Origin: an uncultured Brachyspira sp.
Lineage (GTDB): Bacteria > Cyanobacteriota > Vampirovibrionia > Gastranaerophilales > Gastranaerophilaceae
NCBI GenBank assembly: GCA_900321895.1
Contig: ONYB01000078.1
Coordinates: forward strand, 1 to 6,955
DNA length: 6,955 bases
Reading direction: 5' to 3'
Positions 5,045-6,955 of the stretch are shown here, one piece after another; positions within the stretch are counted from its first letter, which is position 1; every line of letters begins with the position of its first letter. The notes under the pieces are model-generated. The model was not told the origin of the DNA, searched no databases, and saw only the letters and a list, made by a program, of their open reading frames with translations. Both the position numbers and the translations under genes were made by a program.

Positions 5045-6955
5045 TTATTTTTTCACAATCGAAAGTACATAGTTAGAATTGAAATATTTGTTGGCAACCT
5101 CAATGATGTCGCCTTCTGTGACGTTGTTTATCAACTGTTCGTATTCTTTTGAAAAATCAAAACCTCGTCCGCTTGTTTCAAACCAACCGATAGTTGTCGC
5201 CTTGTCGAGGTTTGTTTCCTGCGAAATTACAAACTGTCCGAGAAGTTTTTCTTTTGCCTCTTTCAATTCTTTTGTACCGACAAATTCTTTTTTCAACTTG
5301 TCAATTTCGGCAAAAAGCATTTCCTTCGATTTGTCTAATGTTGCAGGGTTTGTGCCGACAAAGACTAAGAATGCTCCTTTGAGTTTGTTTGCCGAATAGC
5401 TTGATCCTAGCTGGTATGCAAGCCCTTCTTGTTCTCTCAAATCTTTAAAAAGTCTTGAGCTCATCCCCGTTCCGAGCAAAGAATCTATTACCTGTAAAGT
5501 TGCAAAATCCTTTTTATCGTCAGAACCTGCGACCTGCCAACCCAAGAAAATCCAATCAGTGTTGGTTTCAGGGTTAGTCTTTATACTTGTTTTTGCACCT
5601 GTTGTCGGTGTGATTTCTGATTTGTGGGCTTTAGCGTTGAATTTTGTATTGTCCGTCGAGTTGAACATTTCTGAAAATTCGTCTACTGTAAAATCCTTGT
5701 CAACATTGCCGTTTATAGAAATCGTGATGTTTTTCGGGTTGAAAATTTTTCCGTAATATTTCACGATGTCCGTTTTTTTGATTTGCGGAATATTTTTTTC
5801 TAAAAGGTGAGTAGAATTTGTATAAGGTGTGCCCTCAAAAATCATGTGCTTGTATTCTTCTATCGCAACTTGGAGCGGAATGTCGCGATTTTTTTTGATT
5901 GCGTTGAGTTTTTCTTCTTTTATTTTTTCAATTTCGTAATCGTCAAAAGTTGCATTATTTATAATTTCGTTCAAAATTTCCAGAGTTCTTTTGTATTCGG
6001 GTTTTGTCGTCAAAACCGTAATAGAGAAGGCGTCTGAGCGGACAGACGGGGCAATTTTTATTCCGTTGTCCTCCAATAGCTGTGCAAGTTCGGTTTTTGA
6101 ATATTTTTCAGTCCCCTTCATCATAGCGTCAGCCATAAGAGAAGACGTGCCGTATTTTTCCTGCAAAAAGTTCCCTCCGTTTGCAAAAATGCTGATTGCA
6201 ACGATTTCGTTAGAGGTGTTTGGCGTCAAAAGAAGAGTTGAACCGTTTGAAAGTTCGTATTTTCGCGTAAATTGGTTTTCGCTGATGAGTTTTGGCGGTT
6301 GGATTTCTGTTGGGGGTGTAACGTGTGAAACTTCAACTTCTTTGGCGTTTTCCGGCAAAACAATCGACACTGCGGATTTATTTTTGCCCAAATATTTGTT
6401 GGCAACTCGTTTTACGTCAGCCGGTGTAACTTTTTTGATGTTAGAAACGTAGTTGTCGTAAATCCCGATGTCGTTTGTGGTGGTCATTACATAGCCGATT
6501 TCTTGTGCGATGTTTGAGATTGATTCTCTTTCATAGTAGGTGTCACGTTCGATTAAGTTTTTGGCAAGGCTTACTTGAGCTTGAGTTACACCGTCTTTTT
6601 TGATTTTGTCAATTTCTTGGAAGATGTTTTCTTCAAGTTTTGGCAATTTTTCAGGTGAAAAGTTCGCGGAGATGTAGAAAATTCCGTCCTCTTTCATCCC
6701 TGAATTTGCAGCCCCGATTGAGTATGCAAGTTGCAATTTGTCTTTAATTCCTTGATAAAAGACCGATGAGCGACCTTCCCCGAGAATTGTTGCAAGCACA
6801 TCGAGTGCGTAGCTGTCTTTGTCTGCAAGGGTTGCACCTCTGAACCCGATTAGCAGATATCCTGATTGTGCGGGGAGATATGCGACTTTTCTCGCTTGAG
6901 AAGTAAGTTGCTTTTCTTTCGGGTAGTTGGTTTTCGGGGCTTTAGCTTCACTGCC
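5045..6955 (-). CDS. M16-family (pitrilysin/insulinase-like) zinc peptidase, two-half protein, N-terminus beyond right edge
   Basis: The frame is open to the window edge, so the true start lies outside; the 636 visible residues are domains 2 to 4 of a four-domain M16 protein. Domain 2 (to about 205) contains YALDVLATILGEGRSS and LAYSIG. After a Pro-rich linker (VTPPTEIQPP), domain 3 (about 225-435) is an M16 N-terminal-type domain in which the zinc site is lost: GTSSLMADAMMKGT (269-282) aligns without gaps to the usual G-x-x-H-F-L-E-H-M-x-x-x-G-T, so both His and the Glu are replaced. Domain 4 (about 460-636) keeps the GMSSRLFKDLREQEGLAYQ motif, with the Arg and Tyr (R507, Y514) known from inactive partner subunits of M16B enzymes. 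I infer that the active HxxEH site is in the unseen first half and that the protein degrades peptides, probably in the periplasm; no signal peptide can be checked. mnmG follows 33 bases downstream. Confidence 0.93.
   Translation of the reverse strand, partial: GSEAKAPKTNYPKEKQLTSQARKVAYLPAQSGYLLIGFRGATLADKDSYALDVLATILGEGRSSVFYQGIKDKLQLAYSIGAANSGMKEDGIFYISANFSPEKLPKLEENIFQEIDKIKKDGVTQAQVSLAKNLIERDTYYERESISNIAQEIGYVMTTTNDIGIYDNYVSNIKKVTPADVKRVANKYLGKNKSAVSIVLPENAKEVEVSHVTPPTEIQPPKLISENQFTRKYELSNGSTLLLTPNTSNEIVAISIFANGGNFLQEKYGTSSLMADAMMKGTEKYSKTELAQLLEDNGIKIAPSVRSDAFSITVLTTKPEYKRTLEILNEIINNATFDDYEIEKIKEEKLNAIKKNRDIPLQVAIEEYKHMIFEGTPYTNSTHLLEKNIPQIKKTDIVKYYGKIFNPKNITISINGNVDKDFTVDEFSEMFNSTDNTKFNAKAHKSEITPTTGAKTSIKTNPETNTDWIFLGWQVAGSDDKKDFATLQVIDSLLGTGMSSRLFKDLREQEGLAYQLGSSYSANKLKGAFLVFVGTNPATLDKSKEMLFAEIDKLKKEFVGTKELKEAKEKLLGQFVISQETNLDKATTIGWFETSGRGFDFSKEYEQLINNVTEGDIIEVANKYFNSNYVLSIVKK

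Noticed and set aside
5991..6452. 153-residue open frame on the plus strand
   Set aside because: It is the antisense of the M16 peptidase, with no ribosome site and no protein-like pattern; the peptidase frame is clearly real.
6797..6799. GTG at 6799 as the start of the M16 peptidase
   Set aside because: The frame stays open to 6955, and the upstream 52 codons continue the conserved M16 domain (GFRGATLADKDSYALD), so GTG is an internal Val.

Overview
The window is AT-rich bacterial chromosome. It carries two highly conserved housekeeping genes (uracil-DNA glycosylase ung and the tRNA-modification gene mnmG), a large M16-family protease cut by the right edge, and in between four small lineage-specific genes of unknown function. 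All CDSs read with the standard code (TGG for Trp, TGA as stop). I suspect a non-photosynthetic cyanobacterial relative of the Gastranaerophilales/Melainabacteria type, or another gut-associated AT-rich lineage. This rests on the style of the small proteins (short N-termini with an FGSK-like motif, small membrane proteins with Lys/Asn-rich tails), so it is an inference of modest strength.

Layout from left to right. 1-145, minus: a fragment matching the C-terminal end of a family 8 glycosyltransferase, with no matching N-terminal half, directly behind ung. 172-846, minus: ung, with unusual residues in two active-site loops. 891-1526 and 1530-2087, minus: two adjacent genes for small membrane proteins that are paralogues of each other, separated by 3 bases. 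2088-2312: a very AT-rich divergent regulatory region holding a good promoter for the minus pair, a palindrome at its expected transcription start, a second inverted repeat in the leader, and a long A/T tract. 2313-2594 and 2640-3125, plus: a 93-residue unknown protein followed by a secreted repeat protein. 3122-5011, minus: mnmG, whose stop codon shares the palindrome CTAG with the stop of the secreted protein. 5045-6955, minus: a two-half M16 peptidase, of which domains 2 to 4 are visible.

How the parts relate. The protease and mnmG lie head to tail 33 bases apart and may be cotranscribed. The two small plus-strand genes form a likely two-gene unit that runs head-on into mnmG with no terminator. 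The paralogous membrane pair is probably a translationally coupled operon under its own regulated promoter, and ung has its own strong -10 element. The most novel content is the paralogous pair with its control region and the secreted SVNGI/SPH-repeat protein. No RNA gene, CRISPR array or insertion sequence was recognised.
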